Shown piece after piece: positions 45,880-58,783 of a stretch of 64,000 nt of DNA (the first letter of the stretch is position 1; every line of letters starts with the position of its first letter). A program made the position numbers and the translations under genes. The notes beneath the pieces were generated by a model. The model made no database searches, was not told the origin of the DNA, and saw nothing but the letters and a program-made list of their open reading frames with translations. The stretch comes from Guyanagaster necrorhizus (taxonomy: Eukaryota > Basidiomycota > Agaricomycetes > Agaricales > Physalacriaceae): assembly GCF_019112545.1 (NCBI RefSeq), contig NW_025064900.1, positions 429,765 through 493,764 on the forward strand. The letters are read 5' to 3'.

Positions 45880-46640
45880 AAAGATTAGAGCTCCTTTTTC
45901 TTGGTGGGTTCTGGCCATTCAGTGACTTCAGCCACTTTGACATGGTCCATCCATATGCTTCCTTCACCAATAATCACCTCTAAGTACTCGGTCTTGAGTA
46001 CTTCAAACTTGCACTTCTCTGCCTTGAGGAACAACTTGTGTTTCCTCATTAATGCCAGTACTTGTTGCATCAGTGTATGATGCTCCTTCTTTGTTTTTGA
46101 CATGATTAGGATGTCATCAAGATAGATAGTTACCTTTCTGGTGGCAATGAGATCTTTGAAGATGTCATTCATCATCCACTGAAAGATTGCAGGTGAATTG
46201 GTGAGTCTGAAAAACATAACTGTTGGTTCAAACAGTCCATAGTTAGTTTGAAATGCTGTCTTCTATTTGTCCCCTTCTTTAATTTGCATATTGTTATACC
46301 TCCATTAGACATCAAGTTTGATGTAATATTTGGCACTCCTGAGTTTAGCTATCAGTTCTGAGATTAAAGGAAGGGGATAACAATTTTTAATTGTCATTTT
46401 GTTAAGCTTCTGGTAGTCCTAGACCAGTCAGAGTTTGCCATTCTTCTTTTTGACAAAGAAGAAGGGAGACACCATGGGGGACTTTGATGAGCAGATTTGT
46501 CTGCTGGACAGATTCTCATCCAGGAATTTGTCAAGTTCTTGTTGTTTATTGTGTTCAAGCAGATAGGTTTTGCAGTTGAGGTTGGCATTGGCATTGGAGA
46601 TTAACTTGATCACATGATCCCATAATTTCAGTTCTGGAAG
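45880..46640 (-). pseudogene. gypsy G1 reverse transcriptase remnant
   Basis: Minus-strand frames read ELDKFLDENLSSRQI, SPFFFVKKKNGKL, DYQKLNKMTIKN, SPAIFQWMMNDIFKDL, VTIYLDDILIMSKT and TEYLEVIIGEGSIWMD. The catalytic pair in YLDD is kept, unlike in the three other RTs with a readable active site in this window, but several stops (for example after the KLDV segment) inactivate it. Confidence 0.85.
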
Positions 46641-47699
46641 TTCATCAAAACTCTTTTTTTCAAAAAGATCTCTGAAGTCACATGCCTATTCAGGTACCAT
46701 CTCTTTGAACATCTTCTTCTCTCTTTGCTTGTGGGCTCTAGCTCCTAGATCATTGGCATGATGTATCATCTGAGCATGCATTTCATGTTGCATATCAATG
46801 GCAAGTATAGTCTCTCCATCTTCCATCTCCTCATCCCAGTAGTCCTCAGAATCCTCATTGGGTGTTCAAATGGTACTTTGTCACATTTGCATCAGACAAA
46901 CATTATCCTCCTGGTCTTCCAGTTAATCAGTGGATTGTGTTGGATTAACCAGTTATGTCTGAGAAAGATCTCCTTTGTTCCAAGGTCCATGATGGCTAAG
47001 TCAATTCTTTTAGAATGATCCCCAATCATAAGCCAAAGCTCAACAAACTTGGTGATCAAACTGGCCTGGTTTTTGATGCTGTCAGCATTATAGACTAGTA
47101 TAAGGTTGGCAGTAGCTCAAGTTGAGAGCTGATGTCTGTCAATGAAGGCTTGGTTAATTGAACTACCAATGCAGCCACTGTCCACTAGAATGGTGACTGA
47201 GTGGCCAGCCCAGTTTGTTAGAGTTTCAATTTGAGCCTTGACTGTGAGGTCTCTTCCTGAGGTTTTGGTGTGGCAGACATATCTCTTGGGTCCTTGCAGT
47301 TTGTCAAGCCATTCCAGGGCTTGACACCTCTCCACCTTCTTCATTCCTTTAATCATTTCATCAATGGCTTCTTCCACTTGGGTCTTGTGTATCCAGTTTT
47401 TGAGTATAGCCTTTGTGGCTTCCTCTGTCAGTGCTTCTTGAATGGCCCACCATGTCCATTCAGTTTTGAATGGCTTGAGCCATTTATTAGGGGGTCTCTC
47501 CCCTTGTTCAGCCTGAGGGTGGTTGAGTTGTTTCAGTTGGCAATTCTTCAGTGTGCAGAGTGGGTAACTGGAGTATATTCAAATACATAGATAAGTTAGA
47601 TATAGGAGTAACTACAGAAATGTTATTAGTCTGACTAGCAGCTACTGTTCACACACTATAAAGTTCTTTGGCCAATCCAGTGGAATCACTCACTGGTTG

Positions 47700-48223
47700 G
47701 CCCCCTCTTTTACCTCTTCTACCTTTGTGTCAGCTCCCAGTTTCTCTTCCTCTTTTTGGAGCTCAGCAATCTGTGCATTGATGTCTTTGTGGGTCTATTT
47801 CTTCTTTGGGCAGTTCTTGACTATGTGGCCTTTCTGCCCACAGTTGAAACATTTACTCTCCTTCTTCATGTGGTCAATATCCATTGGTTTTCCTGTTCCT
47901 GTGTACATAGTTCTGGTGCCTATCTTCTGAGTGCTATAGGTGGATGAGGCCATTGAGGAGCTGGAGGGTTTTCCAGCAGTTGTCTCTGACAATTTGGAGT
48001 TTGGGGTTGGCAGATTCAATTTCTTGAGGTAATCATGCAGGGTCAATTGCTCCACTTTCTGCTTTTGTTGCTCCTTATACATCTCAATGATCTGTTCCTT
48101 CCATTCATTATAACTCACTAGCATCAATGCCTTGACATCAATAGCTGAGATCATCATAATGTACAAAGAAGGTACTTCTCTCTTGAGGACCTTGACCATC
48201 TGTCTATCATTGGCTATGTCATC
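47700..48223 (-). pseudogene. gypsy G1 gag C-terminal part with zinc knuckle
   Basis: It contains DVKALMLVSYNEWKEQIIEM, a Ser/Thr-rich linker and CFNCGQKGHIVKNCPKKK, a complete CX2CX4HX4C knuckle, then a short KKK tail. It joins the rest of gag across the nested repeat copy C. Confidence 0.85.
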
Positions 48224-49978
48224 CTGGTGACATGCCCTCTCCATGTTCAGGCATGTAAAATTGCAAAAATTGAGAATACATGGACTGCATTTCAGTCCAG
48301 TAAGCATGTAACTGAGAATAGAATAAGAGCACACAGAAATCTAGCCATCATAAGGCTAAACTGAAGTAACAAGGAGCAGAGTGCATGGCCTAGTAGCAGA
48401 CAAATACCAGAGGGATTAGACTGCATGTGAGGTCCTAGCACTTGGCCCTAAATGTGCCAATATCATTATAAGAGAGCATGCTAAAGATAAAAAGGATATG
48501 ATCAAAATATGATCAGCAATCCTGATCACATTGATCAATGATGCACTGATGGAACATGCCTTAGAACAGAGAACTGAGACCCAAAGAAAGGTATCTGAAT
48601 AACTGGATGCTGAACAGAGAAATGATATGATGGCAACAAAGGAATAGATAGAGGAATGCTACCCTCAGAGATGAATGGCACTTGTACTGCTCTGAGACTT
48701 GCATGCATATTTACAGTGCCTTAATGCACTTACCATAGTTCAAGACTCCACATCATACTATGGTATGACACATACCATATTGGATAAGTTAATTAATGCA
48801 TGTTAGGCCAGAAGTGGTGCATTTTATGAGCCAGAGAAAATATTGAAACACTAGAAAAGAGAACATAACTATTGTGGCTGACTTCAGATATGGGAGATAA
48901 CTCTGGAGGTCCAGAATAGTTTACTGCTGTCAGAGATGTGTCACTGAGGAAATAAGAAAGTGAGCAGACTGAGCTAGGCCAGCTAGCTAAGGTTAGCTAG
49001 TGAGGAAACATTACACAGTCCTGGCCCAGAAGAGAATAAGTATGGCAACTGCAATATGCATGCAAATAATACCCATGGGATCTGGCATAGAGTCTCACAC
49101 TTTGAAGATACCATAGTAGGATTGTATTAGTAAGTACTATAGTAAAGTATTTAAATACTGCATTGTATGAGTAGAATAGAAGTTTCTGACCTCTACAGTT
49201 GCAGTGTATTGGGCATAAAAAGCCTTGCACTCTAGCTCTGGGTTTGTGTTTGTAACTTTGGGCAAGAGAATAAATATATTATTGAATATCCTTGAGAGAG
49301 CTGTGAGAACTAAGTAAGGCATCAAAGCCCATGAAGGACTTAAGTCCAGTTTGATAAGAGATTTTGGATTGCACTCTAATCTAAGAATAAGAGAGTGGTG
49401 TCTGAAGAGCATCATCTTGAGTTTTTGAGGTATTTGTGATGCATAGTGCTACAGGTGGTGGAGGTTCAAACCCTTTGGTCTGTCAGATGGTGTTTTATTG
49501 TGTTTTGTGTCTCTGAATTGCATAGGTTTGAATCCTGTGAGTTTACAATCAGTTTGGAAACTTGTAAACAGAGATCTGTGCTCTTTGGCACTTGTGGACA
49601 TGTTTGTGATTGTTTTCTGCTTAGAGCATAAAGCTTTGAGTCATGTATTGGTTTTGTGAGAGTGTTTCAATGTATTGTATTGAGCTGCAGTACTCTTTGC
49701 CTTGAGGCCTGACAACATCTGTTGCCACCTCTTGTTCTGATAAAATAAAAAGCTTTGAGACTTAGAGAGACCTCAGACTGTTGTAAGTGCACTATTACTG
49801 TTTGTGTACTGTGATCTCATTGAAGAGAACAATTATGTTTGTTGATTACTACTTTTATTGCATTATAATCCCTCCATGAACTAAGAGTTTTGTGTGTGTG
49901 TTGATGTGAGTGTGGTCAGTGGATAATGCTCTGCTGTATCTGTTTTCACCTTGCACATGCTCAGATCCTCTTCACTGG
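48224..49978 (+). repeat. LTR-like repeat, copy C, inserted in gypsy G1 gag with CTGG target duplication
   Basis: The repeat proper is 48228-49974 (1747 bp), TGACATGCC to CTCTTCA, flanked by CTGG on both sides (48224-48227 and 49975-49978). Gag sequence is continuous when the repeat and one CTGG are removed, which fixes the borders. Copy A begins TGACACACC and this copy TGACATGCC, pointing to an ancestral TGACACGCC. Confidence 0.78.
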
Positions 49979-51889
49979 ATTCCAGTGAGCTTTGTAAGCT
50001 GTTTCAACTTGTTGAAGTAGTTTGTTGCCATCTTATCACTCATCTTATACTCCTTGATCTTCTGTTTGTGTACTTCTTGTACTATAGGATCAATGAATTT
50101 GTCATAGAGCATTTGCTTGAAGACCAGCTATGAGAGATAGTGATAGTGTCCTCATGTCAATGATCAGAAGTTAGGTGAGATCAAGATCCACTATGTCTTT
50201 GCTTTGTCTTTGAGATAGAAGGTGGCAAATATCATATAATTCATGTTGGTTCCAAGATAGCCAATATATACCTTGAAATATTGTTCACAGTCAACAAAGA
50301 AGCAGTCTATGTTATCTGAAGCTCCTTTGAAGGGGCAGGGCTTTTTAAGTAGATCTGGTCTGCACTGCAAGATGGCAGCATTCTCAGGCAATGGTCCTAT
50401 AGGGTTAGGCCATTCTTCAAAAGAGGAGTAGTGCTATTCATTTAGTGATTCAGAGAATGAGTGAAATGAGTTATCATCTGCAATGGGGCTTTCTTGTGGC
50501 ATAGCTTCTTTTCAGACAATAATATCATCACATATGGTGAAGCCTAGTCTCACCATCTCTGGATCATTCTGGATGGGTTCTTTCTCTGTTTCACTCCTCA
50601 TGGCATCATCAAGTGGGGGCTGAGCCCCAAGGATCTGACTTCCCTTGCTGGTCCAAGAGTTTTGGTATCTGCTAGGCCAATCTATCAGCTGGGATCAGGA
50701 TTATGACAGCTGAGTTGCCGATGATCAGACTGATGGAGTGGGATAGGAATAGTTACTTTGAATGGACAGAGCCATGTACACAGCTTGTTGTAGGGTGATG
50801 GGTGGAGACTATGGCATTGATTGAATCTTCACTGGCAGCTGGTATTCTGGTACTCTGCTGACTAGATCCTCAGGGTGTCTCTTATTGTATTCTTTGGCAG
50901 TATAGCTAGTTGCTGCATGTCACAGAATTTCTGTTCAGTCATTTGATTCTGCATTAATATATAATTTCTCTGTTTGTGATATCAACCAGTTGGCATCATG
51001 CTATAAGAATATTACCCTCTCCTTATATAGCTGCTGGTACTCTTCTATCCATGCTCTTGTGATTTCTTCAGTGAGGGCTTCATCATCTGTGTCCTCCAGA
51101 TAAAAGTACTGAATGTTGCCACTGCCATATGAAACTCCACTACTTTCAGTTTCTTTGTCACTAGCCTGGCTGTCTTCATCCTCCTCTTTCTCAAGGAGAG
51201 AAGTGGCAGGCAGATTGAAGATACTCTTTTCACCCTCTTGCAGTTATACTATTGTTGTCAAGTTACTGCTCTTGCTGAGTACTGGGCCCAGCAACAGAGC
51301 TCAAAGAGGTTGTGGAGGTGATGCTGATGACTCAGAGCCCACTTTCAATAGTTTCATCATAGCAGTTTCCTCCTGCTGCTCTTGTGCTCTCCAGTCTCTC
51401 ACAATAGAGGCAGAAGTTTCCATGGTACTCATCATTGAGAAACTGAGTGGCAACATGACTCTCAAGGAATCCTTGGAGGGCTTGAGCAGAGACATGGGCA
51501 TTGTGAGGTATTTATAATCTGTAATGTCTGAGAATGGACTCATCATCTCTGATGATGGTATTGGGACTGAGGGTTCAGCAGGAAGGGGGATATTGGAGAG
51601 ATGGGAGGTGGCAAGCAGATTGAGAGACATTGTTCCAAGAAGGAGGAGAGATTTCTCTATCTCCCCTTCTTCTGGCTTCATCAGCAGTAAGGATCTCATG
51701 GAGTGCATTCACTTATGGGTCTGTTTCTGTTGTACTGGGCTCTCAGAATATGGGAGTGGATAGTGAGGGCTCTGTTCTCTTCTGAGCAAGCTCTATTCAT
51801 AAGCTGTACTAGTTGGAGGATCTCTCACAGAGGTGCTCTGCCTCAACCTGTCACTGCTGGCCTCAATGCTGGCAGTCATACTCTGCAGT
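49979..51889 (-). pseudogene. gypsy G1 gag N-terminal part (truncated)
   Basis: The minus-strand frames include the capsid core ILQCRPDLLKKPCPFKGASD with DCEQYFKVYIGYLGTN (50391-50191). Further upstream is a variable acidic/Ser-rich region containing TMETSASIVRDWRAQEQQ (51708-51301). It is cut at 51889 by the LTR of G2, so the true start is missing. Confidence 0.8.
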
Positions 51890-52336
51890 TGTTATGATTT
51901 TTCCACTATTTTCCTCATTTAACCTCTATTTATGCTTAGTCAGAGTGCTAAACACAGATGCTTAAGACCATGAGACAGGGCTTAGTCATCACAAATGACC
52001 AAGTCCATCATTGTCTTTCAATGCACAGTCACCCTTTTATATACAGTAATGATACTCAAGAACAATAAGCATAAAGAGCCTAGCAATGCACAATTAGTAG
52101 TAGTATATTTAGCACTGGATTTGTACAGTATTTAAGAGGCTCACTCCTGCTGGTAAAAACCCCAGCTTCAAGCTAAAGTTTATTCTATCTCATCCTACTC
52201 TTGTGCTAGTCACACAAAGCCTTAAAGCACTGAGAGTCAGCATTAGTACATATAGTGAACTCTGACAGAAGGCTCGAACATGAAGCCATGTTAGTTTATT
52301 ATGTGCTAGTTGATCATGTGCAGCTTGAGCCTAACA
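51890..52336 (+). repeat. 5' LTR of gypsy G2
   Basis: 447 bp from TGTTATGATTTTTCC to GCCTAACA. It contains TTTTATATACAG and GTATTTAAGAGGC promoter-like sites and is followed by the primer-site region. Confidence 0.85.
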
Positions 52337-52859
52337 ATTAGCTCGAAGCTTCATCTTCTCTTTCTTAAGCCCAATTATGCTGAGAAACTGAATGCCATCA
52401 GCCACTACCACTGATCTTAATCACAACTTCTTTGAATTAATAGCTTCCATCATTGGAATGCTACTAGGGCTTTTAGCCATCATCACCCTTTGTCATGGAT
52501 GATAATCAGTAACTGCTTGGATAGTCAGACACTATCAAGCATTCCAACAAATCCATACTATCCTCTGGAATGTAATCCCAGATCTACCATTCTATAACAT
52601 CTCCATCTCCATCAGAATATCCTTCTAGCCATAAGGGTGACCTGTATCAGAAACCAGACATAGTGATCTGGATTCAAGGAGCCTTCAGAAAAAAGGACTC
52701 TGATACCCCTCTTGATGATTTAGCCAAAATCACAACCCTGTTTTCACAGGATTCCAGAACCTCTGGACAATGAACATCACCCAAGAGCTTGAGGAGGTCC
52801 CCAGTGATGTCTCTCTAAATGTCTCTGTCTCCAGCCATTCCACCTTCTCAAATATCCCA

Positions 52860-55548
52860 GGGATTAGAAATTATGCTTAAGACTCTCTTGATGCCACTCA
52901 AGTGACTTCAAGACCCCAGACAACCCCCAACTCCCCCCATTATTCCCTCTATGCTACCTCTGAGTCAAGCCTCTCTATTAGCAGGTTGGAGCTCAACAAC
53001 TCCCATAGAAGAAATGTCCACCAGGATTTCATGAACATGGAGCTTGCTATCACTGCAGCAGAAGACTCTCAGAATAATCTTCATGTCGAGAGCCAGCCAG
53101 AGGCAGGGACAGCCAGCACAAGGGGAAGAATTGCCCAGAACAGGATTATATGACAAGTCTTCTTAGACTGGGACCTTACAATCCCCTTTAACTACAATGA
53201 CACAGTACAGCAGCAGCAACAGAATCAATCCTGACAGGAGAAGGTCAAGCAAGCTTGAGAGGAGCTTGCCAAGTATACATAAGCAGAAGCCCAGCAAGAG
53301 TATGAAGAAGCCAGATATGATCATCAGAGGCATCAGCAAGAACAATGAGAAGAGGCTGTCCAACTGAAGTCAGCCTCCTCTAGCTACTATGGCCTTCAAA
53401 CCAACACTTTGGGGTTTCCCTTCAGAGAGCCTGACTCGGAAACAGATCCCTGAGCAGAATCAGATGGAAGTGCCATTGACAGAGAAGAGGCCATCTGACA
53501 AGACCAGGTGACTAGAAGAGATAGCTGCCCTCTCTCCCTCCAATACCCTGCTCAAACAGATACCATTTTCTCAGATGCCAACTCTGTCCTTGGAGCCTAT
53601 GAGCTCTGGGTATCTGACAATACCCATGTCCCTGACCAAGCTCTCCGCAGATTCTTGGGGAGTAGAGTCATCCATCAGTTTCTTGATTCTGGATTTTATT
53701 GAAACTTCAGCTTCTATAGCTAGGAACTGGAGGGAGAGAGAGCTCACAACAGCATGCGATATAGTCAGCTTTGGAACCCCATCATTCAATGCTCTGCCTC
53801 TAGGTCTGACCCCAATTTCACTGAGCCCAGTACCAGAATTGATGACAGGCTCTCCAGCAACACTCAGGCTGACAGCTCCATCCATCTATGACCTGCCTGT
53901 CAGTTCCCTCCTTGAGGAAAAGGAGAAAGAGGACAGCAGGGACAAGAGTGATAAGGAGGACAGTGAAGGCCTCTTCAGACTCAAACAATTCATGGAATAT
54001 GCTGATGAAGACACTGACAAAGAAGCATTAAGAGAAGCAATAGAGCAGGAAAGGAGAAAGGAATATCAAGGACTATATGAGCAGGGGGTACTCTTCTTAT
54101 AGAGGGATGCCCACTGGTGGGCCATGCCCTTGAGGCTAAAGTATAAATACACAGATGAAACTGAAAAACAAGAAATCTTACAGTATACCATAATAAAATA
54201 TGCCTGGGAAGAATATGGCTGACAGCACCCAGAGGATCCCCTCAAGCCAATACCTCTGTATCAAATCCAGAAACAACTGAAACCAATGCCAAAATCCCCA
54301 CCTATTCTGCCAAAACAGGCTGTCTACATGGCACCATCTATTTGCAGCAGGACTGAAATATCAGATCCATCAATTCAAAACATAGCAACTTGGCTCATCA
54401 GAAACTGATATCAGCCAGTCCCTTCAGTCTAGCAGCAAAGCAAACTCTCAAACCCATGGACCAGCAAAGGAAGCTGACTTTTAGGGGGCCAGCCCCTATC
54501 AGATGAAGCAACTGGGAGCAAGGACCCAATACAAGATGACTCCAAAGCTGTTTGACTAGGATTTACTATCTGAGATGGCATCATCATTCAAAGAGAAGCA
54601 GTACCCCAAGGGAGCCCAGTTGCTGATGACAACTCTCTTCACTCTTTCTCTGGACCTCTGCAGAAATGGAATCAACCTCTGTTTGCAAAATGGCCTAACC
54701 CAATAGGTGTTTTGCCTGATAACACCACTATTCTGCAATGCTGATTCAACTTACTTCGAAAACCTCATCCCTTCAAAGGAGCCTCAGATGACATCAACTG
54801 TTTTCTGGTTGATTGTGAACAATACTTTGAGGTTTACATTGGATATCTCAGCACTGATATGAACAAAGTCATCTTTGCTGCCTCCTATCTTGAAGAAAAG
54901 TTGAAGACTTGGTGGATCTTGATTTCCCCAAACTTCTGATCGTTGACTTGGGAACACTATCAATATCTCTTGTGGCCAGTGTTTAAACAGATGCTACACA
55001 ATAAATTCATTGATCCAGCAGTGCAAGAAGTGCATAAACAGAAGATCAAGGAATATAAAATAGGAGATAAGGCAGCTATGGACTACTTCAATGAGCTGGA
55101 ACATCTTGCAAAGCTCACCGGGATCAGGGATGATATAGCAAACAATGGATGAATAGTTGAGGCCCTCAAGAGAGGCATCTCCTCTTCATACATCACAATG
55201 ATTTCAACCATTGGCATTAAAGCACTGATGCCAGTCAGATATGATGAATAGAAGGAATGAATCATCAAAATGTACAAAGAGTGACAAAGGCAGAAAGTGG
55301 AGTCTTCAACCCTCCAGGATTACACCAAGAAACTGACCCTGCCAACCCTGAACAAGTTGGAGCAAACTGCCAGGAAATCATCAGGATTCTTGATGGCTCC
55401 CACCTATAGAACACAGAAGACAGGAACCAAAACAACATACATCAGATCTGGAAAGCTGATAGATATAGACTGGTTGAAGAAGGAAGGTAAATGTTTTAAC
55501 TGTGGCCAGAAAGGGCATATGACAAAGGATTGCCCAAAGAAAAAGTGA
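52860..55548 (+). pseudogene. gypsy G2 gag remnant
   Basis: It includes HYSLYATSESSLSISRLEL near the start, a Gln/Glu-rich coiled segment (VQQQQQNQS), a central region with ETSASIARNWRERELTTA, an acidic stretch ending EQERRKEYQGLYEQGVLFL (stop at 54102), the capsid core CFLVDCEQYFEVYIGYLST-like region near 54800, and the zinc knuckle near 55490. The best preserved open stretch is 53575-54102. Confidence 0.8.
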
Positions 55549-56639
55549 ACAAGAGAAGATATCTGAGCTCAGATTGCAGAATTACAGAAGGAAGAAGATG
55601 ACCTCAGAAAGGAAACCAAAGTTGAGGAGGTAAAAGAGGGGGCTGACCAGTGGGTGATTCTGCTAGACCAGCCAAAGACTATAGTGTGCCATTAACAGCT
55701 GCTGGATGGACTGATAGTTCTCCTGTAGTTATGAAAATATTATGTGAACATTTCAATAAACCTATTTCTATGCACACCTCAGAATCACAAACCAAACAAA
55801 CTCAAACACCTTTAGGCTGAAAAGGGGCAGAGGGCCCCACTACTTGGCTCAAGCCATTCAACACCAAATGGACCTGATGGGCCATAAAAGATGCTAAGGA
55901 TGAAGCTATAGTGAAAGCCATACTCAAAAATTGGGTTCACCAAACCAGAACAGAAGAAGTAACTGATAAGAAGATAGAAGGGATAGAGGAGAAAGAATGA
56001 TGTCAAGCCCTAGAATGGCTTGACAAACTCCATGGACTGCAAAAGTCCATTTGATGGTCTAAAACACCTGGAAAGGACTTACTTGCTAAAGCCCAAATCA
56101 AGACCCTCACATTCTGATCGATTCATGCAGTAACCATCCTAATTGATAGTAGTTGCACTAGAAGCTCAATCAACCATGCTTTCATCAATAAGCACAGACT
56201 CTCAACAAGGGCAACAGCAGCCTCAATCCTCATCTACAATGCTGATAGAACCAAAAATCAAGCCGGCTCAATCACAGAGTTTGTCAAGCTAAGGTTAACC
56301 ATTGAAGATCACTCCAAATGGATTGACTTGGCCATCACAGATCTAGAAACCAAAGAGATTTTCCTTGGTCATAATTGGTTGATATGCCACAACCTATTAA
56401 TCAATTGAAAAACTGAGAGGATTATGTTTGCCAGGTGCCAATGTCAAAAAATCCCATTTGAGCTACCAGATGAAGATCTAGAAGACTGATGGGATGAGGA
56501 GATGGAGGATGGAGAGACTATACTTGCCATCGACCTTCAGTGCAAAATCCATGTTCGCACCATACATCACACCAACAATCTAGCCACCAAGGCAAATAAG
56601 AGAAAGGAGAAAAGAACCTTTGAGAAAATGGTACCTGAA

Positions 56640-58783
56640 TGGGCCTGAGACTTCAGGGACTTATTTGAGAAAGGAAGTTTCAATGAGTTGCCACTGCCAA
56701 AACTCTGGAATCATGTGATTGAGCTGATTCTGAATGCAAGTGCCAACCTAGATTGCAAAACCTATCCTCTTGGTAATAATGAGCAGCAAGAACTCAACAA
56801 GTTTCTGGAGGAGAACTTATCCAGTGGACAGATTCAACCCTCAAAATCTCCAATGGCTTCTCCATTCTTCTTTGTCAAAAAGAAGGATGGCAAGCTTCGA
56901 CCAGTCCAAGACTATCAAAAGCTTAACAAAATGATGATCAAGAATCATTACCTCCTTCTCTTAATCTCAGAACTTATGGACAAGCTTCAAGGCACCAAAT
57001 ATTACACCAAGCTTGATGTCTGATGGAGTTACAATAATGTCTGAATCAAGGAAGGAGATGAGTGGAAGGCTGCATTCAGGATGAACCAGGGACTGTTTGA
57101 ACTGATAGTCATGTTCTTCAGCTTGACCAACTCTCCAGCAACTTTCCAATAGATGATGAACAACATTTTCAAAGATCTCATTACCACCAGGAAGGTTACC
57201 ATTTATCTTGATAACATCCTGATCATGTCCAAAACAAAGGAGGAACATAGAAAACTAGTATGACAGGTTTTATCTCTGATGAGGAAATACAAGTTATTCC
57301 TCAAAGTGGAAAAATGCGAGTTTGAAGTACTTGAAACTGAGTATCTTAGAGTCATCATAAGCAAAGGAAACATTCGAATGGACCCAATCAAAGTGGCTGG
57401 GGTGACAGAGTGGCTGGAACCAGTCAAGAAGAAAGAATTACAATTGTTTCTTGGCTTTACAAATTTCTACCAGCAATTCATCTGGGATTACAGCAAGATC
57501 ATATGACCAATGACACAATTAACCAGCAATGCTCCATAAGCTTGGAGACCCTCCCAGCAAGCCACCTTTAATGACCTCAAACAACAGCTGGCCAAGGATG
57601 TTGTACTCACCATCCCAACTCAAGAAGGGAAATTCCAAGTTGAGGCCAACTCCAGTGAAGGAGCAATCAGAGCCATACTCTCCCAGGAGTAGGGGAGAAG
57701 ATGGCATCCAGTTGTATTCCTTTCAAAAGCACTCACCATTACCAAGCAAAATTATGAGATATATGATAAAGAGCTACTCACTATTATGCTCACTCTAGAA
57801 GAATGGTGACATTACTTGATTGGGGCCACAGAGGTTTTTGAGATCTGGATGGACCATCAAAATCTCCAATATTTCCAACAGCCCCAGAAGCTCAATTGTC
57901 ACCAGGCCCAATAGGTCACTGAGCTCAGCTGCTATCAATACATGCTTCACCATAAGATGGGGATGGCAAACAAAAAGGCTGATCTTCTTAGCTGAAGGGC
58001 AGATCATGATCAGGAAGGAACCAATAATGAAGGAGTCACCTTGCTATGGCCTGAGCACTTCAGAGCCATGATAATGCCAACAGAGGAAGAGATTCATGAA
58101 CACATAAAGAGTGCAATGTGGGACAGTCACAAATAGGACCAATGAGTAGCCTCATCCCTCAACTATGAACAAGAAATGATGAAGGAGGGAGGACTAATCC
58201 ATTATGACAGACAGATCTATATTCCCTAAGATCATGGACTATATGGTGAAATCATTGCCACCTGTCATGACAATGCAACTGCTGGCCACCTCAGAATTGC
58301 CAAGACCAAGGAATTAATACTATGGAAATACTGGTGGCCTAAGATAGATAACAACATCATTGCATATGTCAAGGCATGTGAGGTCTGTCAGCAGGAAAAG
58401 TCATCAACACAACCCCAAGCTGCATCATTATACCTGAATGAAGTCCCAGCTTCACCATGGACCCACATTTCCATCAATATGATCACTGGGCTTCCTGATT
58501 GCAATAGCTATGATGCAATCCTTGTCATCATCAATTGATTCTTAAAAGTGATTATCCCAATTGCATGCTCAATAGAACTGACTTCTGAAGGATGGGCAAA
58601 GATCTTGTGTAACAAAGTCTATGCCAAATATGGCATGCCTCAAGTGGTCATTTCTGACAGGAGACCTCAATTCATCTCTAAATTCCTAGATGATCTCTAT
58701 TGTCTCTTAAACATCAGAAGGAATGCATCAACAGCATATCATTCTCAAACTGATGGTTAAACAGAATAAGTGAACCAAGAAGA
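56640..58783 (+). pseudogene. gypsy G2 RT, RNase H and partial integrase remnant
   Basis: The RT is recognisable from QELNKFLEENLSSGQIQPSK and SPFFFVKKKDGKLRPVQDYQ to VTIYLDNILIMSKTKEEH, where the second catalytic Asp is Asn. RNase H follows with [18 protein letters not shown]. The integrase core has PWTHISINMITGLPDCNSYD and runs to HSQTDG, then stops at the junction with G3. Confidence 0.85.

Larger units (their letters stand above)
43300..51889 (-). mobile_element. Ty3/gypsy chromovirus G1, 5'-truncated, with nested LTR-like repeat C
   Basis: Read from high to low coordinates: gag (51889 down to 49979, then 48223 to about 47700) with zinc knuckle CFNCGQKGHIVKNC; protease with LVDSGCIGSS (about 47170-47200); RT (about 46640-45880) with intact YLDD at 46113-46124; RNase H (about 45750-45300); integrase (about 45060-44600, with a zinc-binding remnant and DAILFIIDCFSKA); a degenerate chromodomain (VDYLTSWKDYRLESNQW, about 43930-43830); purine tract AAGAAGGGGG; and the 3' LTR at 43300-43761. 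RNase H before integrase, plus the chromodomain, place it in the chromoviruses. The gag N-terminus and the 5' LTR are missing because element G2 begins at 51890. TGA, TAG and TAA stops are frequent. Confidence 0.88.
51890..58783 (+). mobile_element. Ty3/gypsy chromovirus G2, 3'-truncated, head-to-head with G1
   Basis: The 5' LTR is 51890-52336. Gag follows (about 52860-55548, zinc knuckle CFNCGQKGHMTKDC), then protease (about 56130-56200, ILIDSSC where DSG is expected), RT (56640-57500, YLDN at 57204-57215), RNase H (57520-57990, with IWMDHQNLQYF) and integrase (about 58240-58783, zinc-binding remnant ACEVCQQEKSS and AKYGMPQVVISDRRPQFIS). It stops inside integrase at HSQTDG, where a minus-strand RT fragment (G3) begins. 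There is no 3' LTR. Stops are frequent and often TGA. It is the same family as G1 and G3. Confidence 0.87.

Noticed and set aside
51890..52336. This LTR as the 5' LTR of G1
   Set aside because: Its orientation is opposite to the G1 3' LTR; it fits the plus-strand element G2.
53508..54102. Open frames in G2 gag as an active gene
   Set aside because: They are short survivors of a gag interrupted by stops on both sides.
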